This document shows, one piece after another, positions 24,973-33,504 of a DNA stretch of 44,263 nucleotides. The position numbers and the translations under genes are program-made. Source of the DNA: a candidate division Zixibacteria bacterium CG_4_9_14_3_um_filter_46_8 (GTDB lineage Bacteria; Zixibacteria; MSB-5A5; UM-FILTER-46-8); NCBI GenBank assembly GCA_002791595.1, contig PFXJ01000056.1, positions 1 through 44,263 of the forward strand. The letters are read 5' to 3'. The notes beneath the pieces were generated by a model. It was not told the origin of the DNA, made no database searches, and saw only the letters and a list, made by a program, of their open reading frames with translations. Position 1 is the stretch's first letter; each line of letters begins with the position of its first letter.

Positions 24973-25404
24973 ATGATCAGAATACTCACCGAGCGCATTA
25001 AAGTTAATTCCGCAGAGAACTGTGGCATCACCAACATCACCGGCTTGGTCTCTGACAAGATTTCGAAATTAGGCTTTATTTCTGGGAATGTCACCATTTT
25101 CATGGGAGGCTCTACCGGTGGAGTCACAACAATCGAATATGAACCAGGCCTGCTTCAGGACCTGCCGGAATTGTTAGAAAGACTGATTCCCTCGGATATT
25201 GCATATCAGCACGATAAGACCTGGGGCGATGGCAACGGCTTTTCCCACTTGAGGTCCGCTCTAATAGGTCCATCGCTTACGGTTCCTTTCGATGAAAGGA
25301 AGCTTCTCCTCGGGACCTGGCAACAGATAATTGCGGTCAATTTTGACAATCGGCCTCGCACCAGAGAAATCATCCTGCAAATCATTGGCGAGGATAATGG
25401 TTGA
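24973..25404 (+). CDS. yjbQ: YjbQ family protein (UPF0047)
   Basis: The 143 residues carry the family signature GDGNGFSHLRSALIGPSLTV followed by LLGTWQQIIAVNFDNRPRTR. A GGSTGGVTTIEYEPG segment replaces the HTTAAVT-type loop of other members. E. coli YjbQ has thiamine-phosphate-synthase-like activity; the physiological role in most bacteria is unsettled. Its end overlaps the mtnA start by 8 bases, so the two are co-translated. Confidence 0.9.
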   Translation: MIRILTERIKVNSAENCGITNITGLVSDKISKLGFISGNVTIFMGGSTGGVTTIEYEPGLLQDLPELLERLIPSDIAYQHDKTWGDGNGFSHLRSALIGPSLTVPFDERKLLLGTWQQIIAVNFDNRPRTREIILQIIGEDNG

Positions 25405-26470
25405 TATCGAACTGCCATTCAAGACCATCGAATTAAGAGGCGATCATCTTGTCCTGCTGGATCAGCGCCAACTCCCCGAAAAAGTGGAATATGTCCAGAT
25501 TGAGAAATATAAGGTAGTGATTGAAGCCATCAGGAATATGACGGTTCGGGGGGCGCCTGCCATAGGAGTTGTAGCGGGTTTTGCTATGTTCCTGGCTTCG
25601 GTTGAGTATTCAAATTTACCTGAAGATGGATATTTTCGCTTAATGTCTAAAGCCGCCGATGAACTGAGTTTGGCGCGCCCAACCGCCGCCAATTTAAGAT
25701 GGGCAGTCCAACGCATAAGGAAAATCATCGAGGGCAACCATGGCATTTCAATCGCGAAAACCCATCAGATGGTAAAACAGGAGGCGGAAGCAATTGAAGC
25801 TGAAGATAAAGAGCTCTGCCGCTCTATCGGTGAGCATGGCGCCGCTCTGATCAATGATGGCGATGGGATTCTGACTCATTGTAATGCCGGCGCTCTGGCA
25901 ACTGCCGGCATCGGCACCGCACTTGGCGTAATCTATACTGCCGCTTTTTCCGGCAAAAAAATAAGAATCTATTCTGGAGAAACACGTCCTGTTGATCAGG
26001 GAAGACGTTTGACTTCCTGGGAACTGGCCGCTTCGGGTTTGGATGTTACTATATTATGCGATAATATGATTGGATCAATCATCTCCTCCGGGAAAATCGA
26101 TAAGGTGATAGTTGGCGCAGACCGTATTGCTATGAATGGGGATACGGCCAATAAAATCGGAACTTTGAACATGGCTTTGATAGCGGACCATTTCCAAGTC
26201 CCATTTTATGTGGCAGCCCCCTACTCCACATTCGACCCGGAAGCTCAAAGCGGTGCAGATATTCCCATTGAATTTCGTCCCAAAGATGAAGTTGCTTCCG
26301 CCGAAAATTATGTAGATATCCATGGGAAAATCGATATTTACAATCCGGCGTTTGATGTAACACCTGTCAATCTGATAACCGCTTATATTACGGATCGAGG
26401 AATACTCACCTCTTCGGAATTAGGAGCCGTCCTTATGCGAAAAGCCAAGAACCTCAATCAAGTGCATTAA
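25397..26470 (+). CDS. mtnA: S-methyl-5-thioribose-1-phosphate isomerase
   Basis: MtnA isomerises methylthioribose-1-phosphate to methylthioribulose-1-phosphate in methionine salvage. The ATG at 25397, with GAGG just upstream, overlaps yjbQ and gives 357 residues, the normal length. Family motifs are present: MTVRGAPAIGVVAGF, THCNAGALATAGIGTALG with the catalytic Cys, ETRPVDQGRRLTSWEL, and VGADRIAMNGDTANKIGT with the catalytic Asp. No other salvage gene lies nearby. Related enzymes act on ribose-1-phosphate-type substrates, so methylthioribose is the likeliest but not the only possibility. Confidence 0.93.
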   Translation: MVDIELPFKTIELRGDHLVLLDQRQLPEKVEYVQIEKYKVVIEAIRNMTVRGAPAIGVVAGFAMFLASVEYSNLPEDGYFRLMSKAADELSLARPTAANLRWAVQRIRKIIEGNHGISIAKTHQMVKQEAEAIEAEDKELCRSIGEHGAALINDGDGILTHCNAGALATAGIGTALGVIYTAAFSGKKIRIYSGETRPVDQGRRLTSWELAASGLDVTILCDNMIGSIISSGKIDKVIVGADRIAMNGDTANKIGTLNMALIADHFQVPFYVAAPYSTFDPEAQSGADIPIEFRPKDEVASAENYVDIHGKIDIYNPAFDVTPVNLITAYITDRGILTSSELGAVLMRKAKNLNQVH

Positions 26471-26526
26471 TTGCAGGCAATGGGTCTGGATCGGGAAAAA
26501 TGTGGAAAAATCTCAATTTATTTATC

Positions 26527-26554
26527 TTGACAGGGGGGAAAATATTCATATATT
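26527..26554 (+). promoter_or_regulatory. Promoter of the rplM-rpsI operon
   Basis: TTGACA (26527-26532), a 16-base spacer, then TATATT (26549-26554). Transcription would start near 26561, leaving about 45 bases of leader before the rplM ATG. The close match and the position before a ribosomal operon make this the best-supported promoter in the window. Confidence 0.75.
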
Positions 26555-26605
26555 AGGAAATTTAGCCAATTTGGGAGAGACTTTAATGGCAATTGAGGAT
26601 TGAAT

Positions 26606-27034
26606 ATGCAGACTATGATACCTAAGCTGGATCAGTTAAATAAGAGTTGGCTTTTATATGACGCCGAAGGGCAAGTCCTGGGACGTCTGGCGGCCGAGGT
26701 CGCCAAACGTATTCGCGGCAAATATAACCCAATGTTCACACCTCATATGGACACTGGGGATTATGTAATTGTAGTCAATGCGGAGAAGGTCGCTCTTACC
26801 GGCCGCAAAATGGAAAACAAGTCATATTTCCACCATACCGGCTATCCCACGGGCGCCAGGAGAATCAGTTTGAAAAATCTTCTTCAGAATAAACCCGAGG
26901 AAGTAATCAGAATGGCCGTGAAAGGCATGCTCCCCAAGAATAAGCTGGGCAGGAAGTTGTTTGGAAAGTTGCATGTTTATTCAGGTTCAGAGCATCCTCA
27001 TCAATCCCAAAAGCCAATCAAGATGGAATTTTAA
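26606..27034 (+). CDS. rplM: 50S ribosomal protein L13
   Basis: The 142-residue protein shows the L13 hallmarks WLLYDAEGQVLGRLAAEVA, GDYVIVVNAEKVALTGRK and the end VYSGSEHPHQSQKP. The ATG at 26606 has GAGGA at 6-base spacing and is preferred over the TTG two codons upstream. It is followed 19 bases later by rpsI, the standard L13-S9 pair. Confidence 0.97.
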   Translation: MQTMIPKLDQLNKSWLLYDAEGQVLGRLAAEVAKRIRGKYNPMFTPHMDTGDYVIVVNAEKVALTGRKMENKSYFHHTGYPTGARRISLKNLLQNKPEEVIRMAVKGMLPKNKLGRKLFGKLHVYSGSEHPHQSQKPIKMEF

Positions 27035-27053
27035 TAACTGTTGGAGAATATAA

Positions 27054-27446
27054 TTGGAGCAAAAGCCGATACACGCTGTTGGAAGAAGAAAAACTGCATC
27101 CGCGGTGGTTCGTTTGATTCCCGGCAGTGGCAAAATTACCGTTAATGGCAAAGACCTGGGCGCCTATTTTGGTCATCCTGTCATTATTCAAGATGTAAAC
27201 CGACCCTTGGTTGTAACTGAAATGCAAGGGAAATACGATATAGTCTGCAAGGCTATAGGTGGCGGTTTCACCGGTCAATCGGGCGCCCTCAGACTGGCAA
27301 TTGCCCGGGCCCTGGTCAAGATAAGTGAGGACATGAGACCCGCCTTGAAAAAAGAAGGCTTGCTTACGAGGGATCCGAGGATGGTGGAGCGAAAGAAATA
27401 CGGGTTGGTCAAGGCCCGCAAACGCTTCCAATTCTCAAAACGTTAG
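27054..27446 (+). CDS. rpsI: 30S ribosomal protein S9
   Basis: The 130 residues match S9: HAVGRRKTASAVVRLIPGSG, GGGFTGQSGALRLAIARAL and the conserved tail YGLVKARKRFQFSKR. The initiator is a TTG, supported by the GGAGA about 6 bases upstream. No ATG exists before the conserved GRRKTA motif. It shares the rplM transcript. Confidence 0.96.
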   Translation: MEQKPIHAVGRRKTASAVVRLIPGSGKITVNGKDLGAYFGHPVIIQDVNRPLVVTEMQGKYDIVCKAIGGGFTGQSGALRLAIARALVKISEDMRPALKKEGLLTRDPRMVERKKYGLVKARKRFQFSKR

Positions 27447-27504
27447 AGTTTTTCCGGGAAACGTGCCAACTTTAGGCAATTTCCCCGTAATGATCAATAC
27501 ACAC

Positions 27505-27569
27505 ACCCGCAGATTTTCATTCGGGTCCCCGCGGTCACCCCGCAGGGTTAATGAAAGGTTGAAGCGGGT
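27505..27569 (+). promoter_or_regulatory. Three-tier stem in the rpsB leader, candidate autoregulatory element
   Basis: The outer stem ACCCGC (27505-27510)/GCGGGT (27564-27569) encloses a middle stem TTTCATT (27515-27521)/AATGAAA (27550-27556). That in turn encloses an inner stem of 27527-27534 with 27540-27547, with one C-A mismatch and the loop TCACC. The structure ends 32 bases before the rpsB ATG and has no T-tract. rpsB leaders are known to be autoregulated by S2 in other bacteria. That this structure does so here is inference. Confidence 0.5.
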
Positions 27570-27601
27570 GGAGGTTTATAACCCAGTCCTAAGAGGAATT
27601 A

Positions 27602-28384
27602 ATGAACATTACTGTTAGAGATTTATTAGAAAGCGGGGTGCATTTTGGGCACCAGACCAGACGCTGGAATCCCAAAATGAAAAAGTATATCTTTACCTCC
27701 CGAAATGGAATCTACATCATCGACCTTCACAAAACCATCCTCTCCATCCAGCGCGCCGTGCACAAGGTTAAGGAAACGGTGGATAATGGTGGGACGGTAC
27801 TGATGGTTGGCACCAAGAAGCAGGCTAAAGATGTTATTCGGGAAGAGGCCCAACGTTCTGGCGTCTTCTATGTCAGCGAACGTTGGCTGGGCGGGATGCT
27901 CACCAATTTCCAAACTATCAAGCAAAGTATCAGAAAACTAAAGGAAATTGACAAAATGTCTGCTGATGGCACTTATGATATGATTACCAAAAAAGAAGCC
28001 CTGCGACTCAACAAGCGCGGTGAAAAGCTGAAAAAAGTGCTTGGCGGAATTATTGATATGTATAAGTTGCCCGATTTACTTTATGTGGTGGATGCAAAGA
28101 AAGAAAAAATTGCTGTCGCCGAAGCCAAGAAACTTGGTATCCCGGTTGTGGCCATTATCGATACCAATACTGATCCCGATCCAATCGATTATCCTATCGC
28201 TGCCAATGATGATGCAATCAAATCCATTTCCATCATTACCAAGGAAATTGGAGATGCTATAATCGAGGGCAAGCATAAAGCTTCCCCAGAGGAATTTGAA
28301 CTCCAGGATGCGGGATTAAAGTCGGAACCGACCGCAGGCGCCAGCAGTAAAATAGGCGGCGACGAGAAAATCGATAAAGAGTGA
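27602..28384 (+). CDS. rpsB: 30S ribosomal protein S2
   Basis: The 260-residue protein shows S2 signatures: [49 protein letters not shown] and [19 protein letters not shown]. The ATG is preceded by AGAGGAA. The highly charged, low-complexity tail after residue 230 is variable in this family. It begins the rpsB-tsf-pyrH-frr-uppS-cdsA block. Confidence 0.97.
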   Translation: MNITVRDLLESGVHFGHQTRRWNPKMKKYIFTSRNGIYIIDLHKTILSIQRAVHKVKETVDNGGTVLMVGTKKQAKDVIREEAQRSGVFYVSERWLGGMLTNFQTIKQSIRKLKEIDKMSADGTYDMITKKEALRLNKRGEKLKKVLGGIIDMYKLPDLLYVVDAKKEKIAVAEAKKLGIPVVAIIDTNTDPDPIDYPIAANDDAIKSISIITKEIGDAIIEGKHKASPEEFELQDAGLKSEPTAGASSKIGGDEKIDKE

Positions 28385-28411
28385 AATATCTGATTTAAGA
28401 GGATTTGGATA

Positions 28412-29005
28412 ATGGAGATTACGGCAGCATTGGTTAAAGAGCTCCGGGAAAAAACCGGTGCCGGGATGATGGACTGCAAAAAGGCATTAACCGAAGCTGG
28501 AGGCGACCTGGAAAAAGCGACCAACTATCTGCGGGAACAGGGAATACTTAAAGCCGCCAAAAAGGCAGACCGCGCTGTTAATGAAGGCATTGTGTTTTCG
28601 TATATTCACCCTGGGGATAAACTTGGCGTTCTGGTGGAAGTCAACTGTGAAACCGATTTTGTGGCGCGAAACACTGACTTTCGCGATTTGGTAAAAAATA
28701 TTGCTATGCAGGTCGCTGCCGCGAACCCCCGAGTTATTATCAGGGACGAACTTCCCAGTGATCTGATTGAGCAGGAAAAAAAGATCTACCGGACTCAAGC
28801 GATAAATGAAGGCCGGCCCGAAAAAATCATAGATAAAATTGTCGAAGGCAAGCTGGAAAAATACTTTCAGGAGGCTTGCTTGCTCGAGCAACCATTTATC
28901 AAAGACCCAAACCGGACTATCAAGGACCTTTTGACTGAGAAAATTGCCGTCATCGGCGAGAATATCTCGGTCAGGCGTTTCGTTCGCTACCGACTCGGCG
29001 AATAA
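28412..29005 (+). CDS. tsf: Elongation factor Ts
   Basis: EF-Ts is the nucleotide exchange factor of EF-Tu. The N-terminal UBA-like part is canonical (VKELREKTGAGMMDCKKALT, GGDLEKATNYLREQGI). VNCETDFVARNTDF is the core motif that contacts EF-Tu. At 197 residues it belongs to the short, single-core-domain form found in many bacteria. AGAGGA precedes the ATG. Confidence 0.96.
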   Translation: MEITAALVKELREKTGAGMMDCKKALTEAGGDLEKATNYLREQGILKAAKKADRAVNEGIVFSYIHPGDKLGVLVEVNCETDFVARNTDFRDLVKNIAMQVAAANPRVIIRDELPSDLIEQEKKIYRTQAINEGRPEKIIDKIVEGKLEKYFQEACLLEQPFIKDPNRTIKDLLTEKIAVIGENISVRRFVRYRLGE

Positions 29006-29020
29006 AACATTAAAGCAATA

Positions 29021-29752
29021 ATGGCGTCCGATTCTAAAATTTATCCTTTTGCTTATAAGAGAATTCTCCTGAAAATCTCCGGCGAGATGCTTATGGGCGA
29101 CAAGGAATTTGGTCTGGACCCTCAAGTAATTGATGGTTTCTGCGAAGAGATTGCCGAGCTGGCCTCCGAGGGTTTAGAGATAGGCGCGGTGGTTGGCGGC
29201 GGGAATATCTTTCGGGGATCGCTGGGCGAAAGCCTTGGAATTGGCCGTGTCACCGGTGATAATATGGGCATGCTGGCTACTGTTATCAACTCTCTGGCTT
29301 TGCAGGCAAGGCTGGAATCCAGAGGAATTCCAACCCGAGTGATGACAGCTGTTAACATTGATAAATTCGCTGAACCATATATTCGGCGCCGGGCTCTGCG
29401 TCATCTCGAAAAAGGCAGAGTGGTTATACTTGCCGGCGGTACCGGCAATCCTTACTTTTCCACAGATACGGCAGCCGCTCTGCGCGCCGCCGAAATCGGC
29501 GCTGATATAATTCTTAAGGGTACCAAAGTTGACGGCGTTTTCGATGTTGATCCAATCATCAAGAAAGATGCCGTTAAATTCGAAACCGTTTCATTTCATG
29601 ATGTGCTGAACTTAAACCTTAGAGTTATGGATTCCACGGCTACATCATTATGTATGGACAATAGTATCCCGATCATTGTTTTTAATCTCCACGGAAAAGG
29701 CAATTTGCGCAAAGTTGTCGAAGGTGATAAAATCGGGACTCTGGTAAGTTAA
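29021..29752 (+). CDS. pyrH: UMP kinase
   Basis: PyrH phosphorylates UMP to UDP and is an amino-acid-kinase-fold enzyme unrelated to adenylate-type kinases. Visible motifs are [43 protein letters not shown] and [14 protein letters not shown]. The length of 243 residues is standard. The ribosome-binding site is weak. It lies 15 bases after tsf. Confidence 0.97.
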   Translation: MASDSKIYPFAYKRILLKISGEMLMGDKEFGLDPQVIDGFCEEIAELASEGLEIGAVVGGGNIFRGSLGESLGIGRVTGDNMGMLATVINSLALQARLESRGIPTRVMTAVNIDKFAEPYIRRRALRHLEKGRVVILAGGTGNPYFSTDTAAALRAAEIGADIILKGTKVDGVFDVDPIIKKDAVKFETVSFHDVLNLNLRVMDSTATSLCMDNSIPIIVFNLHGKGNLRKVVEGDKIGTLVS

Positions 29753-29777
29753 ACCATTTGGGGAGAAAAATCCAAGT

Positions 29778-30335
29778 ATGGTAAAAGAGATTCTAAAAGA
29801 AGCTGAGACCAGGATGACGAAATCGATTGTCGCCCTGGAAGCCGAATTGAAATCCATCCGTGTCGGTAAAGCTTCTCCTGCACTGCTGGATAATATTCGC
29901 GTAGATTATTATGGGAGCAAAGTGCCCATCAATCAAGTTGCCAATGTTTCTGCTCCTGAGCCCAAATTGCTGATCGTGCAAGTATGGGAGAAGAACATGG
30001 TCGAAGAAATCAAGAAGGCCATTTTGAGATCCGAATTGGGTTTAAACCCCAATACAGATGGCAGTATTTTGCGAATTCCAATCCCTCCTATGAGCGAAGA
30101 TCGTCGTAAGGAAACGGTCAAGCTCACCAAAAAGCTGGGAGAGGATAATAAAGTCGCCATACGGAATATCCGTCGCGACGCCAATGAATCCCTCAAAGCC
30201 GCTCAAAAGGATAAGGGAATTTCCGAAGATGACCAGCGAAAAGGGCAAAATCAGGTGCAGGAATCTACCGACAAATTCATAAAAAAGATCGACGAATTAA
30301 TCGTAAAAAAAGAGAAGGAAGTAATGGAGGTTTAA
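29778..30335 (+). CDS. frr: Ribosome recycling factor
   Basis: The 185 residues align with RRF throughout: VALEAELKSIRVGKASPALL, DNIRVDYYGSKVPINQVA, GSILRIPIPPMSEDRRKE and VAIRNIRRDANESLK. GGGGAGA precedes the ATG. The factor splits post-termination ribosomes with EF-G. The context, pyrH before and uppS after, is the classical order. Confidence 0.97.
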   Translation: MVKEILKEAETRMTKSIVALEAELKSIRVGKASPALLDNIRVDYYGSKVPINQVANVSAPEPKLLIVQVWEKNMVEEIKKAILRSELGLNPNTDGSILRIPIPPMSEDRRKETVKLTKKLGEDNKVAIRNIRRDANESLKAAQKDKGISEDDQRKGQNQVQESTDKFIKKIDELIVKKEKEVMEV

Positions 30336-30355
30336 CTCGTCGGCCTCCAATATCG

Positions 30356-31123
30356 ATGAAAGCCGTAGTTCCCACAAAGGATTTAAAAACCTTAATTGAA
30401 TCGAGTGCCCGTCCTCTGCCCCTGCATATAGCTATCATTATGGATGGCAATGGGCGATGGGCCAATGATCGCGGCTTGCCGAGAACCGAGGGGCACCGGG
30501 CTGGCGTGCGCGCTGTCAAGAAAGTTGTCGAAGCAGCCAGTGGGATCGGCATAAAATACCTGACACTTTTTACCTTTTCCTCCGAGAATTGGAATCGGCC
30601 GCTTTATGAAGTATCGGCGCTGATGAAGCTTCTTTACGAGACCACACGGGATGAGATCGACGAACTTAATGCCAATAATGTCAGATTCATTGCTACCGGT
30701 TTCTTGGATGGACTTCCGGAAGAGCAATTCGGGATCATCAGGGAAGCTATTGAAAAGACTGCCAACAATAGCGGATTGGTTTTGAACTTGGCCTTGAATT
30801 ATGGCGGTCGGGATGAAATCCTGAGCGCTGTAAGCGCCATAGTTCGGGACGCGCTCAGCGGCAAAATCCATGCGGACGATATTAGTGAGGATCTCTTCTC
30901 GTCATATTTGTTTACTTCTTCACTGCCGGACCCTGACTTATTAATCCGTACTTCCGGTGAAATGCGGCTTTCTAATTTCCTGCTCTGGCAAACTTCTTAC
31001 ACCGAGCTTTACATCACTTCAACGTATTGGCCGGATTTTGACGAAGATGCCTTCTATGCCGCCATCTTGGACTTCCAATCCCGTGAGCGGCGATTTGGCA
31101 AAGTATCTCCGTCTTCGGATTGA
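30356..31123 (+). CDS. uppS: Undecaprenyl diphosphate synthase (cis-prenyltransferase)
   Basis: The enzyme condenses isopentenyl units onto farnesyl diphosphate to make the C55 carrier lipid for cell-wall sugars. The catalytic IIMDGNGRWANDRGLPR loop is intact, followed by LTLFTFSSENWNRP and DLLIRTSGEMRLSNFLLWQ. The 255 residues are normal. The stop overlaps the start of cdsA. Confidence 0.96.
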   Translation: MKAVVPTKDLKTLIESSARPLPLHIAIIMDGNGRWANDRGLPRTEGHRAGVRAVKKVVEAASGIGIKYLTLFTFSSENWNRPLYEVSALMKLLYETTRDEIDELNANNVRFIATGFLDGLPEEQFGIIREAIEKTANNSGLVLNLALNYGGRDEILSAVSAIVRDALSGKIHADDISEDLFSSYLFTSSLPDPDLLIRTSGEMRLSNFLLWQTSYTELYITSTYWPDFDEDAFYAAILDFQSRERRFGKVSPSSD

Positions 31124-31950
31124 AATTGGGCATTAGCAGGAATCTTTTATGGCGGGTGGCAGTCGGGATAATCGCCATCCCTGCCATCATTTATATTTCC
31201 CTGCACCATACTCTTATTCTGTCGGTTTTCACCGCCCTTCTTTCCCTGCTTGGGGCCTTCGAATTGACCAGATTGATGAATGGACTAAGAACTGGATTAA
31301 TTAAATTAATTCTGCCAATCGCCTCTGCGGGGCTAATGTTATCTATCTCAAGCGGGTGGTTGATGCCGGCAGTAAGCGTCTTTTTCGCCGCAATTGCGAT
31401 CGTCACCATCGTATCCTCTTTTACCAACAACACCACGGTGCTAAAAGAAGCTGTCACCGAGACGGTCTTTGGCCTATTCTATTGCGGCATTCTCTTCTCA
31501 TCCATTCCCCTCATAGCATTTCACGAGCCAGATGGCGGCAAATGGCTGGTGGCGTTACTCATTATTATCTGGTCCTCTGACACCGCCGCCTATTTTGGCG
31601 GCAAAGCCACCGGAAAGAAAAAATTGGCTCACCATATAAGCCCCGGTAAGACTATTGCCGGCTTATGGTGGGGTTTCGCAGGCGCGGTTCTTGCATCCTT
31701 AATCCTGGGATTGACTTGGATTCCAAGGATTGAATTGCCTTTTCTCTTGCCCCTTTCGATAGTCCTTTCGGGTATCGGCGTTGTCGGCGATCTATTCGAA
31801 TCTGCTCTGAAACGGGACGCCGCCGTCAAAGACTCCTCATCTATTATCCCGGGTCATGGCGGAATCTTGGATAGATTCGATTCAATCCTTTTTGCGGCGC
31901 CGACCCTCTATATCTTTTTGTTATTGCGTGAATCCTTGAACCGCCATTAG
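31120..31950 (+). CDS. cdsA: Phosphatidate cytidylyltransferase
   Basis: CdsA makes CDP-diacylglycerol from phosphatidate and CTP at the inner membrane. The protein is polytopic, and its C-terminus carries the family signature KDSSSIIPGHGGILDRFDSI. SDTAAYFGGKATGKKKLAH is also typical. The start is uncertain: TTG at 31120 overlaps the uppS stop, and a second TTG lies at 31126. No ATG is available before the first membrane helix. Confidence 0.93.
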   Translation: MKLGISRNLLWRVAVGIIAIPAIIYISLHHTLILSVFTALLSLLGAFELTRLMNGLRTGLIKLILPIASAGLMLSISSGWLMPAVSVFFAAIAIVTIVSSFTNNTTVLKEAVTETVFGLFYCGILFSSIPLIAFHEPDGGKWLVALLIIIWSSDTAAYFGGKATGKKKLAHHISPGKTIAGLWWGFAGAVLASLILGLTWIPRIELPFLLPLSIVLSGIGVVGDLFESALKRDAAVKDSSSIIPGHGGILDRFDSILFAAPTLYIFLLLRESLNRH

Positions 31951-31959
31951 ATTATATTT

Positions 31960-33495
31960 ATGCAGGAATTAATCGAATCAATTCCGTTGCTTGAAATAAG
32001 AAGAATAGCCCTGGCGGTAGTGTATGCCGGAATCGCTTTCTTGGCCTTGAAGCTGATTTTGAGGTTCCTGAAGCGTCTGCCTCCGATTGCGAAAGCATCC
32101 AAGCTGGCCAACCTCACGATCGGCCTTGCGACAATTTATATTTTCCTCTGGAGGATCAGTGGAATAAAAGAGAATTTCATTTACGGCTTGCTGCTGGCGC
32201 TGATATTGCTCTTTAGCGGATACCTTGCCATTGTGACTGCTGAATACTTCCTGTTCGATTTTCTCAAGCGGCGGGATCTCAAGCGGACAAGGTCGGGCCT
32301 ACCTCGCGATGTTTTGCGTATGATCGTGCTTTTGATGGTTACCTATGGCGTCTTTCTGGCAGTGTTTCATTTCAATCTTTCCACTATCCTGGTATCATCC
32401 GCGGTTTTGACCGCCGTTCTGGGTCTTGCTCTTCAGGATGTTCTAAGCAGCGTCCTGGCTGGAGTCGCCCTGCATCTTGAAAAACCATTTAATGTGGGTG
32501 ATTGGGTGCAAATCTCCGGAAAGGAAGGGGAAGTGGTCAACGTAAGTTGGCGGGCGACCCGTATCAAAACCCTCGGAAATGACTACGTGGTGATACCGAA
32601 TAATACCGTCTCCAAAACCGATATAGTGAACTATACCCAGCCCGATCCTCGTCAAGGTCAATGGCTATATGTAAGCGCCAGCTACAATGATCCTCCCAAT
32701 AAAGTCAAAAAGGCCCTCTTGGAACTGGCGGCGCAAGTCCCGGGCATTCTAAAAGACCCTCCACCGGTCGCGAGGACCAAGGAATATCAGGATTTCGGCA
32801 TCAATTATGAATGTCGGTATTTCATAAATGATTTCTATAACCATCCTGAAATCCATCAGGATTTTGCCTCCCGCGTCTGGTATAAATTCAAACGAGAAAA
32901 CATTGAAATACCCTTTCCTATTCGCACTTTGCGAAACCTGGACTGGGCTGAGCAGAAGAAAACCGCAGACGCTGAATTGGATACACAGAAGGTGCGAGGC
33001 TATTTGAGATCCGTCGCACTTTTCGATGATCTATCGGATCAAGAAATAGATAATCTGGCGATTGAATCCCCACTATATAGTTATGGAGTCGCGGAGGATG
33101 TCATAGAACAAGGAGACGAAGGAACCTCGATGTTCATCATCGCCACCGGCGGAGTGAAGGTCCTTATCAATGAAAATGAAATTGAAACTGAATTAGCTGC
33201 ATTGGGACCGGGCGAAGCCTTCGGGGAGATGTCGCTTTTGACCGGCCAGAAGAGAAATGCCACGGTCCGGTGTACTGAAGATGCGCAATTAGTGGAGATC
33301 ACAAAAGGGAATTTCAAGAATATCTTGTTGCAGGATCCGGGGCTGGTTGAAAAATTAAGCGAGAAGATGAGCAGCAGGGCTCTTGAGTTAAAAGCGAAGC
33401 TTAGCGCTACCAGCCAGATTTTGAGCGCCCAAATAGATGGCGAGGCTGAAAAGGAAAGCTTCCTCAAAACCATCAAAAACTTTTTCGAATTATAG
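31960..33495 (+). CDS. MscS-type mechanosensitive channel with C-terminal cyclic-nucleotide-binding domain
   Basis: The N-terminal part has four or more membrane helices. The MscS pore and beta domain are clear: SSAVLTAVLGLALQDVLSSV, HLEKPFNVGDWVQISGKEGE and NDYVVIPNNTVSKTDIVNY. After about residue 345 comes a cNMP-binding (CAP-like) domain with the phosphate-binding cassette GPGEAFGEMSLLTGQKRNAT. This suggests channel gating, or its modulation, by a cyclic nucleotide. The fusion also occurs in some other bacteria. The ATG lacks a clear ribosome-binding site and lies 9 bases after cdsA. Confidence 0.92.
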   Translation: MQELIESIPLLEIRRIALAVVYAGIAFLALKLILRFLKRLPPIAKASKLANLTIGLATIYIFLWRISGIKENFIYGLLLALILLFSGYLAIVTAEYFLFDFLKRRDLKRTRSGLPRDVLRMIVLLMVTYGVFLAVFHFNLSTILVSSAVLTAVLGLALQDVLSSVLAGVALHLEKPFNVGDWVQISGKEGEVVNVSWRATRIKTLGNDYVVIPNNTVSKTDIVNYTQPDPRQGQWLYVSASYNDPPNKVKKALLELAAQVPGILKDPPPVARTKEYQDFGINYECRYFINDFYNHPEIHQDFASRVWYKFKRENIEIPFPIRTLRNLDWAEQKKTADAELDTQKVRGYLRSVALFDDLSDQEIDNLAIESPLYSYGVAEDVIEQGDEGTSMFIIATGGVKVLINENEIETELAALGPGEAFGEMSLLTGQKRNATVRCTEDAQLVEITKGNFKNILLQDPGLVEKLSEKMSSRALELKAKLSATSQILSAQIDGEAEKESFLKTIKNFFEL

Positions 33496-33504
33496 CTGAA
33501 TAGG

